DNA of 64,000 nt from Chryseobacterium indoltheticum (lineage in GTDB: Bacteria > Bacteroidota > Bacteroidia > Flavobacteriales > Weeksellaceae): positions 3,720,001 to 3,784,000 of the forward strand of contig NZ_CP033929.1 in assembly GCF_003815915.1 (NCBI RefSeq), given 5' to 3'. How positions within the stretch are numbered: the first letter of the stretch is position 1; the number at the start of each line of letters is the position of its first letter. The notes under the pieces are model-generated. The model was not told the DNA's origin, searched no databases, and saw only the letters and a list, made by a program, of their open reading frames with translations. Shown piece by piece: positions 8,400 to 17,112 of the stretch. The translations under genes and the position numbers were made by a program.

Positions 8400-9215
8400 A
8401 TGAAAAGAAACATTACTATTTTTTTTGCTTTACTGTGTACAAGCTTAGCTTTCGGACAAGGTAAATACGGAAAATTTCTCAATTCTAAAAAACTCGCTCT
8501 TTCTTATAAAAGTGTAAAACCAGTTGACAAAGATGATTACTATCAGCAATATTATTGGTTGGTAAAAGCTGAACAGCTTAAAACATTTCCTCACCTTGCA
8601 GATGTAAAACCTGTTGTACTCTACAATTTTGTAAAAAAAGTAAATCCTCAAAACCCAACAAAAAAATTGGATGACAGAGGAAAAGAACTTAGAAAAACAG
8701 CAGAATTATCTTTAGACCAATATTTCAAAAACAAAAACTTCCAGAACAATGAAGTTTTGCTTTACAATTTGGAAACGTATGTAGACCCTTCACAAGGTGA
8801 ATATTTCACAAAAGTAGACGCTGAAAAAATCAAGCAATTGGTTCCTAAAGAATTTTTTGGATTTGCTTCTCTAAATAAAAAGACACAAGAAGAGACCAAT
8901 TATTATCTTTGGGTTGACAAGAAAAATGATAAATTTAAAATCGTTGATATCATTCCTAACGAAAAAGATAATGCTAAATTTTATGCTTCTGTAAAGCAAT
9001 ATCTTCCGAAGTACAAGTTTGAAAGAAAATATATGCCTACTGTAAAAAAAGGGTCTAAAGCTGACAAAACAGATAAAGATTTCTTCTACATTATGCCTTT
9101 CGAGCAAAATAAAGATAACATCGAATACAAGACAGACGATTTTGAAACATTCATTCTAAGCCAGGTAAAAAGAGAAGGTGAAGCATGGATCGGAGTAGAA
9201 AAACCGAGAAAATAA
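8400..9215 (+). CDS. Secreted protein of unknown function
   Basis: A 271-residue protein with a signal peptide (MKRNITIFFALLCTSLAFGQ). The mature part is lysine- and aromatic-rich with no repeats or known catalytic motif. I do not recognise the family. It has no lipobox cysteine, so it is probably soluble in the periplasm or exported. It has its own terminator at 9243 and no obvious partner; asnB upstream is closed by its own terminator. Confidence 0.75.
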   Translation: MKRNITIFFALLCTSLAFGQGKYGKFLNSKKLALSYKSVKPVDKDDYYQQYYWLVKAEQLKTFPHLADVKPVVLYNFVKKVNPQNPTKKLDDRGKELRKTAELSLDQYFKNKNFQNNEVLLYNLETYVDPSQGEYFTKVDAEKIKQLVPKEFFGFASLNKKTQEETNYYLWVDKKNDKFKIVDIIPNEKDNAKFYASVKQYLPKYKFERKYMPTVKKGSKADKTDKDFFYIMPFEQNKDNIEYKTDDFETFILSQVKREGEAWIGVEKPRK

Positions 9216-9242
9216 TAAGATTTAATCTTAAACAAAATACAG

Positions 9243-9270
9243 CCCCGAAAGCAATGCTTTTGGGGTTTTT
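9243..9270 (+). terminator. Terminator
   Basis: CCCC..AAAGCA pairs with TGCTTT.GGGG, followed by a T run. It ends the gene at 8400-9215. Confidence 0.85.
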
Positions 9271-9394
9271 ATTTATAAAAGTAATCGAGAAATTTGATAA
9301 ATAGTAAATAGAGTTTTTAAAAAGTTTTGAAAATCCGATCGAGTTGAAAAATGATTGCTTGTAATAAACAGATACAATTTTCAATCTAAATTTC

Positions 9395-9402
9395 TATCTT
9401 TG
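9395..9402 (+). promoter_or_regulatory. -7 box of the tyrS leader
   Basis: TATCTTTG is a perfect TAnnTTTG box, seven bases before the leader peptide ATG at 9410. This places the transcription start at or next to that ATG. Confidence 0.7.
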
Positions 9403-9409
9403 CAAAACA

Positions 9410-9508
9410 ATGAAACAATTAAACAGCATTTTACGCTTACCGTTTTTCAGCAATTATTATTACCCGTTCTATCGTTCGGGCAGTATTTCTATACCTAAAA
9501 TTCAATAA
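9410..9508 (+). CDS. Tyrosine-rich leader peptide of tyrS
   Basis: A 32-codon frame with a -7 box directly upstream. The middle of the peptide reads SNYYYPFYRSG: Tyr codons at 9455-9463 (three in a row) and 9470-9472, plus Phe codons nearby (9443-9448 and 9467-9469). Four of 32 residues are Tyr. It ends with TAA at 9506-9508, 69 bases before tyrS. The second half overlaps one arm of an antiterminator. The layout matches classical amino acid leader peptides (TrpL, PheL, HisL). I infer that ribosome stalling at Tyr codons when Tyr-tRNA is short allows tyrS transcription. The peptide probably has no other role. Confidence 0.8.
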   Translation: MKQLNSILRLPFFSNYYYPFYRSGSISIPKIQ

Positions 9509-9558
9509 AATTTAAACTACAATATTGAAGAGCCCGAACAAATTGTTCGGGCTTTTTT
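9474..9558 (+). promoter_or_regulatory. Transcription attenuator of tyrS (antiterminator/terminator pair)
   Basis: GCCCGAAC at 9532-9539 can pair with GTTCGGGC at 9545-9552 to form a terminator hairpin (loop AAATT, then six T's at 9553-9558). It can also pair with an identical GTTCGGGC at 9474-9481 inside the leader peptide frame. The second pairing can extend by AGTATT (9482-9487) with AATATT (9521-9526). The two pairings exclude each other. The three tandem Tyr codons lie 11-19 bases before the antiterminator arm, so a ribosome stalled there would leave the arm free, while a moving ribosome would cover it. Confidence 0.8.
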
Positions 9559-9577
9559 ATGCTTAAAACGTAACAAA

Positions 9578-10777
9578 ATGATTAATATACTAAAAGAAAA
9601 CGTAGAAATTATTCTACCTGAAAACGGTTTGGAACAGAAATTAAAACAAGCCAAAGAAGAAAACAGAAAACTCGTCATCAAACTTGGTTTTGACCCCACT
9701 GCGCCGGATTTACATTTGGGACACGCCGTTGTTTTGAAAAAACTAAAACAGTTTCAGGATTTGGGACATCAAATTATCATCATCGTCGGAAGTTTTACGG
9801 CAAGAATAGGTGATCCAACCGGGAAAAACAAAGCCCGAAAACCTTTGAGCGCTGAAGAAGTACAGCATAATGCAGAAACCTATATCAACCAGCTTTCAAA
9901 AGTAATTGATGTAGAAAAAACGAAAATTGTTTTTAATTCTGACTGGCTGGATTCTTTGAATTTTTCAGAAGTTATTCAGTTGATGTCAAAAGTTACGGTG
10001 GCTCAACTGATGCATAGAAATGATTTCAACAAAAGATTTACAGAAAATTCCCCGATTGCAATGCATGAATTGGTGTACCCAATTTTACAGGGATTTGATT
10101 CGGTAAAAATAGAATGTGATATTGAAATGGGCGGAACCGACCAGCTTTTCAACTGCACAATGGGAAGGCAACTGCAGGAAACTCATCAAATGTCACCACA
10201 GATTTTGATGTGTATGCCTTTATTAAAAGGACTTGATGGAAAAGAAAAAATGAGTAAATCTTTAAATAATATCATCGGCTTAACAGACGAACCCAATGAA
10301 ATGTTTGGAAAAACAATGTCCATTCCTGATGCTTTAATTAATGAATTTATCGACTTGACAACTAACTTTTCTAATACTGAAAAACAGAATTTAAAATCTC
10401 GAATTACAGACGGTGAAAACCCAATGAACATCAAAAAAGTCATTGCTAAAAATATTATTTCTCAATACCATAATGAAGAATTTGCTGAGCTTGCAGAACA
10501 GTTTTTCATCAATCAGTTTCAGAATAAAAATTTTGAGGAGAAAGTATTTGAGCCAGTTTCTATTGAATCATTATTTCCAAACAAATCGAAAATAAGCTTG
10601 ATTGAACTTTGTCATCAGTTGAAAAACAACGAAAGTAAATCTTTTATCAGAAGATTAATTGAAAGCGGCGGAATTCAAATTAACAATATGAAAATCAATG
10701 ATCCAAATGCAGAAATTAAGCTTTTAAAAGAGACGAAAATAAAGATTGGGAAAAGAGATTTTTTTGAATTGATGTAA
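9578..10777 (+). CDS. tyrS: Tyrosine-tRNA ligase
   Basis: A 399-residue class I tyrosyl-tRNA synthetase of the second bacterial type (TyrZ-like). It activates tyrosine with ATP and charges tRNA-Tyr. The signature HLGH (residues 46-49, in place of HIGH) and KMSKS (about 223-227) are both present. GFDPTAPDLHLGH and GSFTARIGDPTG are typical of the type. The C terminus (about 330-399) is an S4-like RNA-binding domain with IRRLIESGGIQINN. Expression is probably controlled by the Tyr-rich leader and attenuator directly upstream. The start at 9578 follows the attenuator T run by 19 bases. Confidence 0.97.
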   Translation: MINILKENVEIILPENGLEQKLKQAKEENRKLVIKLGFDPTAPDLHLGHAVVLKKLKQFQDLGHQIIIIVGSFTARIGDPTGKNKARKPLSAEEVQHNAETYINQLSKVIDVEKTKIVFNSDWLDSLNFSEVIQLMSKVTVAQLMHRNDFNKRFTENSPIAMHELVYPILQGFDSVKIECDIEMGGTDQLFNCTMGRQLQETHQMSPQILMCMPLLKGLDGKEKMSKSLNNIIGLTDEPNEMFGKTMSIPDALINEFIDLTTNFSNTEKQNLKSRITDGENPMNIKKVIAKNIISQYHNEEFAELAEQFFINQFQNKNFEEKVFEPVSIESLFPNKSKISLIELCHQLKNNESKSFIRRLIESGGIQINNMKINDPNAEIKLLKETKIKIGKRDFFELM

Positions 10778-10792
10778 ATCAAATGACAATTA

Positions 10793-10925
10793 AACCATTA
10801 AGAAATTTAAACGATTAAGATTGATTAAGAAAATATCAAAGATATTCTTAAGCATAATGCTTATTATTAAACAAGTCAAATTCTTAATAATTCTTTTTTA
10901 CAAAACTTTATGTTTCTTAATGGTT
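10793..10925. repeat. CATTAAG/CTTAATG-bounded element, copy 1
   Basis: AACCATTAAGAAA (10793-10805) and TTTCTTAATGGTT (10913-10925) are perfect 13-bp inverted ends. TTAAG words recur inside, and TAAGCAT/ATGCTTA forms an inner hairpin at 10849-10863. It fills the gap between convergent tyrS and the kinase gene and may act as a terminator for both. Related copies lie at 15477-15602 and 49079-49204. Confidence 0.65.
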
Positions 10926-10952
10926 AAACATTCTTTTAGTTAAACATATCTT

Positions 10953-12464
10953 CTATTGATTCGCCATCGTCACATAAATAATTCTTCCGCCTTCTTCATT
11001 GGAAAGCAATATTTTTTTGCCTTCAGACAATTCAACCATTGAATTGGGCGGAATCTCTTTTTGTTCGTTTAAATCTTTCATAGAAGTCAACGTCTGATTC
11101 ACCAAAACCCATTTATCCTGATAAAAAGTAAAATACCCAACTGGTTTTTTATCTTCAAAAGTCAGACTTTCATTGCGGATTATTTTTCGTGAAACATGCC
11201 ATTTAAAAAGATATTGATTATGATAGACCATCAATCGGTGGTTTTCGGGTTTCCAAACCTCATCATCATATTTAAAATACAGATCAAGAACCGGTAAAGT
11301 TCCTTTGTGCGAAGTTCCACAAAACGGACATCTCGGAGTTTGCGTATTATCAAAAACATACCATTTCTCATTACATTCAGGATTATGACAAGGCTGAATT
11401 AAATCTACTGTTTTCAGCAAAGCCGTTTCCCATTCATTCGCCAAAGGTCTTTTAATCGGATCATGAAGCCCGTCGATAAAAGCTTTTTTAAACAATTCAG
11501 ATAAATAAGGTCCGGTAACGGTGTATGGAATTTTATTGGGATCACCCCAAAAAGCATCCCATTTTTTAAGATATTCTACTCGTACTTTATTGCTGGAATC
11601 CGTTGGATGCTCTACAAAAAGAGCTTTCTCTCCCATCGATAATATTTCATCTTTATCAGAATCAAGATCCCAAATTTTACCACCTCTTAAAGGATGTCGA
11701 CGAAGCAAATACATATAAATAAGAACCGCCAAAGCATGAAGATCTGTCTTCTGATTCGGAAGCTGTCTTCCGGGATCATGCAGATGCAAATGTTTTGTTT
11801 TTAAAACTTCCGGAGCAATAAAATCTGCAGTTCCAATCACTTCAGGTGGAAACAATTTTGGAACCACCAATCCGTCAATATCAATAATACAGGCAGATCT
11901 CGTCACCGGGTCAACCAAAATATTATTATAAGAAAGATCTGAATGCGCCAAACCCATCTGATGCAGTTTTTTAATTCCTCGAGTAATATTGATGGAGATT
12001 TGAAAGTAACTTAACCAATCTCCCAATTCAGATTTATCCAGACGAAGCGGATAATGTTGATTTCTAAACATCGGAGCCGTAAACCACTTTCCTACTTTAT
12101 CGCCGCCCGCAATATTGTCTGAACCTACATATCCTTTGGCAAAAAAGAATTTTTGACTGTAGACAGGAACAACAATTCCTGTTAAATTATTTTTCTGAAC
12201 GATATCATAAGGCCATCTGAAAACCTCATCCAAATAATATTCTGAAGCATTTCCATTCTGAATATTCACCAAATAGGTTGAAACAATTCTTTTGATTCTT
12301 TCTTTTTGTTCGTTTTCTAAAGGTGTTCTGTAAAAAGCCACCACATATTTTCTGTCAGGCGAAAAATAAACGTCTTTCACCCCACCTTTTACAGGGTTTT
12401 CATCTACATATTCATAGGATTTTGCAGCATCTAAAATCGAGGAAACGGAGGTTGTTTTTTTCAT
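10953..12464 (-). CDS. Ter-cluster protein kinase with zinc ribbon and C-terminal FHA-like domain
   Basis: A 503-residue protein. The eukaryotic-type kinase fold spans about residues 25-350: catalytic loop HSDLSYNNIL, metal-binding DIDG in place of DFG, then APEVL and DLHALAVLIYMYLL. The beta-3 strand reads VVAFYR, so the usual VAxK lysine is not obvious. A C2C2 zinc ribbon (CHNPEC...CPFC, about 368-391) follows, then a C-terminal beta-rich region that may be FHA-like. Such kinases occur with TerY and PP2C proteins in ter-type stress systems, where phosphorylation is thought to control a surface or membrane complex. It is the last gene of the cluster, nine bases after the membrane protein gene. 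Confidence 0.75.
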   Translation of the reverse strand: MKKTTSVSSILDAAKSYEYVDENPVKGGVKDVYFSPDRKYVVAFYRTPLENEQKERIKRIVSTYLVNIQNGNASEYYLDEVFRWPYDIVQKNNLTGIVVPVYSQKFFFAKGYVGSDNIAGGDKVGKWFTAPMFRNQHYPLRLDKSELGDWLSYFQISINITRGIKKLHQMGLAHSDLSYNNILVDPVTRSACIIDIDGLVVPKLFPPEVIGTADFIAPEVLKTKHLHLHDPGRQLPNQKTDLHALAVLIYMYLLRRHPLRGGKIWDLDSDKDEILSMGEKALFVEHPTDSSNKVRVEYLKKWDAFWGDPNKIPYTVTGPYLSELFKKAFIDGLHDPIKRPLANEWETALLKTVDLIQPCHNPECNEKWYVFDNTQTPRCPFCGTSHKGTLPVLDLYFKYDDEVWKPENHRLMVYHNQYLFKWHVSRKIIRNESLTFEDKKPVGYFTFYQDKWVLVNQTLTSMKDLNEQKEIPPNSMVELSEGKKILLSNEEGGRIIYVTMANQ

Positions 12465-12473
12465 GAAAGATTC

Positions 12474-13025
12474 TTATTTAACATTTTGGCGATACAAAAC
12501 TTTACCTATTTGATTTTGAAATATTATAAAAATTAAGCCCAACAACACTTTGACTGATTCTGTAATAATTTCATAATTTAAACTAACGGTATTAAAATTA
12601 TCGTCTAAATGTTCGTTCATACTTTGCAGTTTGAAAAGAAGTGATAATTTATTTATGAGATTGGGTATGGAATCAAACAATATTAAGATTCCAATGGATA
12701 ATATTGCAATTTGAAGTAAACTTTCGGAGTTTAATTTATCAAAATTAATCGTTTCTTCTAAAAAACTTTTAGGTTTTAGTTTATTAATAATAATATCCGG
12801 ATTTATAATCAATAAGTAAAATACAGCTGTAATTAATAATAAAACCACTATAAAATAAATCCAGGTCTGCATTATTGAGCTATCTGGATCAAAAGGTAAA
12901 AAAGCTCCAGAACTACTTAAATATGCAATCGCAATTTGTTCAGGAAAAAATGTAAATGATAAATTGATAACTGTGTAAAGACCAAAAATTCTAAAAACGA
13001 TTTTTAATAAATCTTTTATTTTCAT
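12474..13025 (-). CDS. Ter-cluster membrane protein, unknown
   Basis: A 183-residue protein with four probable transmembrane segments: about residues 10-30, 50-72, 106-128 and 155-175. I recognise no family. It has no lipobox or catalytic motif. It sits between the PP2C gene (19-base gap) and the kinase gene (9-base gap), so it is almost certainly co-transcribed. A membrane anchor or sensor for the phosphorylation module is a reasonable inference, not shown by sequence. Confidence 0.65.
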   Translation of the reverse strand: MKIKDLLKIVFRIFGLYTVINLSFTFFPEQIAIAYLSSSGAFLPFDPDSSIMQTWIYFIVVLLLITAVFYLLIINPDIIINKLKPKSFLEETINFDKLNSESLLQIAILSIGILILFDSIPNLINKLSLLFKLQSMNEHLDDNFNTVSLNYEIITESVKVLLGLIFIIFQNQIGKVLYRQNVK

Positions 13026-13044
13026 AAGTTTCTTAACTTTATAT

Positions 13045-14403
13045 TTAATAAATCACCGCCAAAGTTCGATCATCATGATTTCCTTTGCTCCAGAAATCCA
13101 TCCAGGAAAGTAATTGTTCATCGATTGTTTCATCGTTTTGAAAATCTACTTTCGCTTCATCTTCATTTTTACCATTTAAATCTTCAAAAAAAGTTTTCCA
13201 GCTTTCGATGTCTTCCAGTTTATTTTCGGTGATAAATTTCGGGTCGTAAATTCCGTCGGTCATTAAAACCAATTTAGAAAAATCTTTAGCATGCGTTATT
13301 TTGAAACGTGAAGAAATATTTTCATCAAAAATTTCATTCATTGTAACAAAACGGGTACCGCCTCCAAATTCGCCGACATCCATTGTATTTAGCAATTTAA
13401 CATCAGAAAAATCTTCGTTAATCAGATTAATAGGGCAATCACCTACTCCAAAACTCAAGATAATATATCCAAAGTCAAACTTTTTAACCAAAGCAAAAAT
13501 TAAAGTGGAATGCAAATCTTTTAAAGTCACTTCATACTCATCTGCCTTTTCCTTCAAAGTTTTAAAAGTATCAGAAACTCCTTCATAAAGAATTTTTATA
13601 ATATTTTGTTTCGCTTCTGAATAATCATTTTCTAAATTGAAAATTTTATTGAGATGAATATCAAGTTCGGTTAAAACTTCTGCATTTTTAAAATAATCGT
13701 TGATTGATTGAGTAGCCAATTCAGAGCCATATCTTGCCAATTGCGCAGAGCCTGCTCCATCGGAAACTGAAATAATACTCCAGGAATTGGGTAATTCATT
13801 GACCGCAAAATCATCATCTCTGAACTTTCCTTCATGAGCATGAGAACGACCTCTTTGTGAAGCGATCACAATTTTTTTATCTGAAAAATTTCCTTTAAAT
13901 TTTGCTTTATCTGCTTTGTGAAAAGGTGCTTCTTTATCGGAAGGAATGTTTTTCCACAAATCTTTTGGATCTGCGTTGACGAAAAGTTGAGCTTTTTTAA
14001 ATTCAGAATTTTCTTCGTCGTTAATATGAAAAAATTCGATCTTCAAATCATAAGTATCGCTTTCAAAAGGAATTCCTTTGATTGTATTTTCTTCAAAATT
14101 TAAACCAGCCAATTCCAGTCCAGAAATATTTTTAATTCTGATATTCGGAAATTGCGCCATCGGAAAAACAAATTCGTATTTCTTTTTGGAATGTGCATTG
14201 GTAATCGGAAAAAATGCGTCAGCAAATTCTTCTCTTTCTTTATAAATGATTGCTTCGTGCATAATTTTGTTCTGAGCTTCTATAATCAGCTGTACATGAG
14301 TTTGAATCTCCGTTTGGGTCAACAGCTTTGAAACTATTTTATCCAATATTTTACGATCATGGATATCGTGATTTTCCAAAATCTGCCTGATTGTATTTTC
14401 CAT
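13045..14403 (-). CDS. PP2C-family serine/threonine phosphatase of the ter cluster
   Basis: A 452-residue protein. Residues 1-170 are an unassigned region, helical and then beta-rich. The PP2C domain follows: IASQRGRSHAHEG then DDDFAV near 190, SVSDGAGSA near 213, FGVGDCP near 316, VLMTDGIYDP near 383 and the terminal NHDDRTLAVIY. The aspartates that bind the two catalytic metals are present. It should remove phosphate from Ser/Thr, most likely opposing the kinase in the same operon. Its ATG directly abuts the stop of the upstream TerY-like gene, which suggests translational coupling. The trio TerY-PP2C-kinase is a known arrangement in ter-type stress systems. Confidence 0.85.
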   Translation of the reverse strand: MENTIRQILENHDIHDRKILDKIVSKLLTQTEIQTHVQLIIEAQNKIMHEAIIYKEREEFADAFFPITNAHSKKKYEFVFPMAQFPNIRIKNISGLELAGLNFEENTIKGIPFESDTYDLKIEFFHINDEENSEFKKAQLFVNADPKDLWKNIPSDKEAPFHKADKAKFKGNFSDKKIVIASQRGRSHAHEGKFRDDDFAVNELPNSWSIISVSDGAGSAQLARYGSELATQSINDYFKNAEVLTELDIHLNKIFNLENDYSEAKQNIIKILYEGVSDTFKTLKEKADEYEVTLKDLHSTLIFALVKKFDFGYIILSFGVGDCPINLINEDFSDVKLLNTMDVGEFGGGTRFVTMNEIFDENISSRFKITHAKDFSKLVLMTDGIYDPKFITENKLEDIESWKTFFEDLNGKNEDEAKVDFQNDETIDEQLLSWMDFWSKGNHDDRTLAVIY

Positions 14404-15450
14404 TTAGCCTAAAGTTCGGTTGATATCAAACCCTTCATTGCTGAATCCGTAATGATCGCCGGTTCCGCACCAAGGACATTCGTTGTAGCCTTCACCTTTT
14501 AAACAGTGAATTCCACCACAAGAACAAGTCGCCAAAGCAATCGGATTAGCACAATGTGGGCAAGACGGAGCACCATGAAGTTCTTCCACAGAAATTTTCT
14601 GACTGCTTTTCTGTGCCGAAGAAAGTCGGTAATACGAAGCATCGTCTATTCTGTACGTACCTTCCAATCGGTAATATCGGGTCTGCATCCCTGCAATTCC
14701 GGAGTCGGTAAATGCTTTTTTATATTTAATTAGATATGGTTTCTTGGAATCTGAACATTTTCCGTTTAACACTACAAAATTATTATCTGGAAATCTTTGC
14801 TGAGCTTCGGGATCAACTTTTTCTAAAATACTGTGGTCGATTTTAGATAGATTGATTCCTTCTTTATTGGCTTCCGTCACGCTTTGGCTTGTCGTCTTAA
14901 TGGAATCTGTTACCCATTTGAAAAACTCTTTGTAAGAATTTTCTGAATTGTTATTAAACAACAAGACGTTATCTGAAAGCGAACCCAACAATTTATAATT
15001 GGTATTGTCCCCAATAGAAATGGCAATCGTATTTGGTTTTCTGTGATAGTTTTTATTCCATTTTTCGATGGCAATTTGTGCATCATCGGTCGGAACACCA
15101 TCTGTAAAAAGAAAAACAAGAGGTTTCCAGTCACCCTTTCTGTCGTAAGTGGTTTTTACAATGTCTTTATCGATACAATCCATTACTTTAAAGAGACCTT
15201 TCGCCAAAGAAGTTCCGCTTCCTACAGGAATTTTCGGCGGATAAAAGGAAATAATATCCTGCAACGGCGTAATCACTTCTGCTTCACCGGCAAAACCAAC
15301 AACGGAAATCCAGACGGTTTCTAATGAATAGGGATCTTTTTTTAGTTCTCTTACAATGGTTGAAATACCTTCCTGAACCTGATCAATCGGCTCGCCAATC
15401 ATCGATTCGGAAATATCTACCAAAAAATAAATGGGAAGTCTTCTCATCAT
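14404..15450 (-). CDS. terY: TerY-like vWA protein with C-terminal zinc ribbons
   Basis: A 348-residue cytoplasmic protein. The von Willebrand A domain covers about 1-205. It starts RRLPIYFLVDISESMIGEPI with the MIDAS motif DxSxS (DISES), followed by GSGTSLAKGL and FTDGVPTDD. The C-terminal part (about 225-348) is the TerY-C type: SCPHC, then TCSCGGIHC, then CPWCG form zinc ribbons. TerY proteins are metal-dependent binding scaffolds in tellurite/stress systems. The stop touches the PP2C start. A 181-base gap with a dispersed repeat separates it from the second vWA gene. Confidence 0.88.
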   Translation of the reverse strand: MMRRLPIYFLVDISESMIGEPIDQVQEGISTIVRELKKDPYSLETVWISVVGFAGEAEVITPLQDIISFYPPKIPVGSGTSLAKGLFKVMDCIDKDIVKTTYDRKGDWKPLVFLFTDGVPTDDAQIAIEKWNKNYHRKPNTIAISIGDNTNYKLLGSLSDNVLLFNNNSENSYKEFFKWVTDSIKTTSQSVTEANKEGINLSKIDHSILEKVDPEAQQRFPDNNFVVLNGKCSDSKKPYLIKYKKAFTDSGIAGMQTRYYRLEGTYRIDDASYYRLSSAQKSSQKISVEELHGAPSCPHCANPIALATCSCGGIHCLKGEGYNECPWCGTGDHYGFSNEGFDINRTLG

Positions 15451-15476
15451 TTTTAATTTTAGAAGATTTTAAATTT

Positions 15477-15602
15477 AACCATTAAGGTTCTATTAAGGAT
15501 TTAAGAATATTAAGTTTTGGCGTCGCTTTTAGCAGCCTGCTTTTCAAAAAATCTATTTGATTTTCTTAATGAAACTTAATTACTTAAATCATCTTAATGG
15601 TT
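15477..15602. repeat. CATTAAG/CTTAATG-bounded element, copy 2
   Basis: AACCATTAAG (15477-15486) and CTTAATGGTT (15593-15602) are inverted ends. The right part shares AAAAAATCTAT and CTTAATGAAACTTAA with the copy near 49.1 kb. It lies between the two vWA genes of the ter cluster. Confidence 0.65.
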
Positions 15603-15631
15603 TGATTTTTTATAATTTTTAGTGACAGATT

Positions 15632-16270
15632 TTAAATAATAATATTCAATTCTGATGGTGGTGGTGGAAGGCTGATGTTTTCGCCTGTTCCTTGTGATTT
15701 TCCACCCATGGTGATGGATGAACTTACCCATTTAAAAAATGAAGATAAGGTTGCAGCATCGGTTGTATCTAGTTTTACTACATTATCGGTGAGTTCTTTC
15801 AGGAAGCTTTCATCAGCTTTTGGACCTGCAGCACATCCAACAATGACACCAAAATCCATATTTTTAATTACAGGAATCATCTGTCTGTATTTTTGAATAT
15901 CTGAAGGTTTACCATCGGTGAAAATAAAAAGAAGAGGCTTCCAGTCGCCTTTTACTTCAGTTGATCCTTTAATTAAATCTACCTGAAGTAATGCTGAAAC
16001 CAATTCCAAGGCTGCTCCTGTGTGAGTTGGACCGCTATCGGGACACGTGATTTCCATTGGGTGAAAACTCGCCAAATCAACCATCGGAATAATATTTTTT
16101 ACTTCACGATCGAAAGTAGTGACACTTAAATACAATGTATCCATCGCTTGCGGATCTGAGCGGAGCGCACTTATTAATCCGTTGAAACCATTGTTCAGCG
16201 CCTGAATGGGTTCGCCATTCATCGAGCCGGAAGTATCCAGCAGAAAATACGCTAATAATCTTCTGTTCAT
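15632..16270 (-). CDS. vWA-domain TerY-like protein, short form
   Basis: A 212-residue vWA protein. The start is set at MNRRLLAYFLLDTSGSMNGEP by comparison with TerY; nine further in-frame codons upstream are probably not translated. The MIDAS motif is DTSGS. GPTHTGAALELV and FIFTDGKPSD supply the other metal-site residues. It is a diverged paralogue of the neighbouring TerY but lacks the C-terminal zinc ribbons and ends with a proline-rich SLPPPPSELN tail. It probably forms part of the same cytoplasmic complex as TerD and TerY. Confidence 0.82.
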   Translation of the reverse strand: MNRRLLAYFLLDTSGSMNGEPIQALNNGFNGLISALRSDPQAMDTLYLSVTTFDREVKNIIPMVDLASFHPMEITCPDSGPTHTGAALELVSALLQVDLIKGSTEVKGDWKPLLFIFTDGKPSDIQKYRQMIPVIKNMDFGVIVGCAAGPKADESFLKELTDNVVKLDTTDAATLSSFFKWVSSSITMGGKSQGTGENISLPPPPSELNIII

Positions 16271-16353
16271 TTTGCTAAACTTTAAAAGTTTCATCAAAAC
16301 TAAATTCCTATTAAAAGAAAATTTAATCTTGATAAAACTTATTTATGATTCTA

Positions 16354-16375
16354 TTTTTAACGCAAAGTGCGCAAA
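16354..16375. repeat. CGCAAAGTGCGCAAA repeat, copy 1
   Basis: A 22-base stretch from TTTTTAACGCAAAG to GCGCAAA is identical to 17113-17134. Each copy lies in the gap before a ter-cluster gene. Confidence 0.85.
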
Positions 16376-16409
16376 CGTAATACTTTAAAAATAGAATTGT
16401 TTAAATTGA

Positions 16410-17075
16410 TTAGTAAGAATAGTTTTTAAGAATATCTACAAAACTGTCAGTGTGATTGGGTTCACCTAAAGCACGGAATTTCCAGTCGCCGTTGTGTCTG
16501 TATGCTTCAGCGAAAACCATAGAACACATTCCGTTCATGCTCGCATCACCCGAAAGACTGTATTTTGTAATTTCTTTTCCTCTTGCATCAACCGCACGGA
16601 TAAACGCATTATCAATCATGCCAAAATGCTGATTATTTTTTCTGCCCATATAAATGGTTACTACAAAGATGATTTTTTGATAACGCTCGTCAAGCTGCTC
16701 CAATTTTACAATAATTTGCTCATCATCACCATCTCCGGCTCCGGTTCTGTTATCTCCGGTTAACCAGATATGACCACTTGGATGCTGCATCGAATTGAAA
16801 TAAATTACATCTCCTTGATACAATCCCATTTGTCTTCCGTCATTAGTCTGAACCGTTCTTCCTAAGTTGGCAACTTTTCCGTTTCCATCAAGAAGAAAAG
16901 CAACTGCATCCAAATCATATTCTGCTTCTTTACTGAACATTTTCCCGAAAAAACCTCCTTGTTTACGAACATCCCATCCTAAACCGATGGTTACCTGAGA
17001 CAGGTCATAAACACTTTCTCCACGGTCGTTTTTCCTTAAATCTATCGTTTGACCTTTCTGTAAATTAATTGCCAT
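16410..17075 (-). CDS. TerD-family protein
   Basis: A 221-residue TerD-domain protein. MAINLQKGQ opens the domain, followed by VTIGLGWD, DLDAVAFLLD, NRTGAGDGDDE (acidic calcium-binding loop) and the IFVVTIY strand. TerD proteins bind calcium and act in tellurite and general stress resistance. An insert RKQGGFFGKMFSKEAEY after GLGWD is longer than in the second TerD here, and this copy is about 30 residues longer overall. It belongs to the same minus-strand cluster, 157 bases after the other terD gene. Confidence 0.9.
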   Translation of the reverse strand: MAINLQKGQTIDLRKNDRGESVYDLSQVTIGLGWDVRKQGGFFGKMFSKEAEYDLDAVAFLLDGNGKVANLGRTVQTNDGRQMGLYQGDVIYFNSMQHPSGHIWLTGDNRTGAGDGDDEQIIVKLEQLDERYQKIIFVVTIYMGRKNNQHFGMIDNAFIRAVDARGKEITKYSLSGDASMNGMCSMVFAEAYRHNGDWKFRALGEPNHTDSFVDILKNYSY

Positions 17076-17112
17076 TTTTAATATCTTTTTTGTGTTGTTT
17101 TAAATTTGTTTT

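Noticed and set aside
9410..9577. T-box riboswitch before tyrS
   Set aside because: No T-box motif or specifier stem seen; a Tyr-codon frame with competing hairpins explains the region better.
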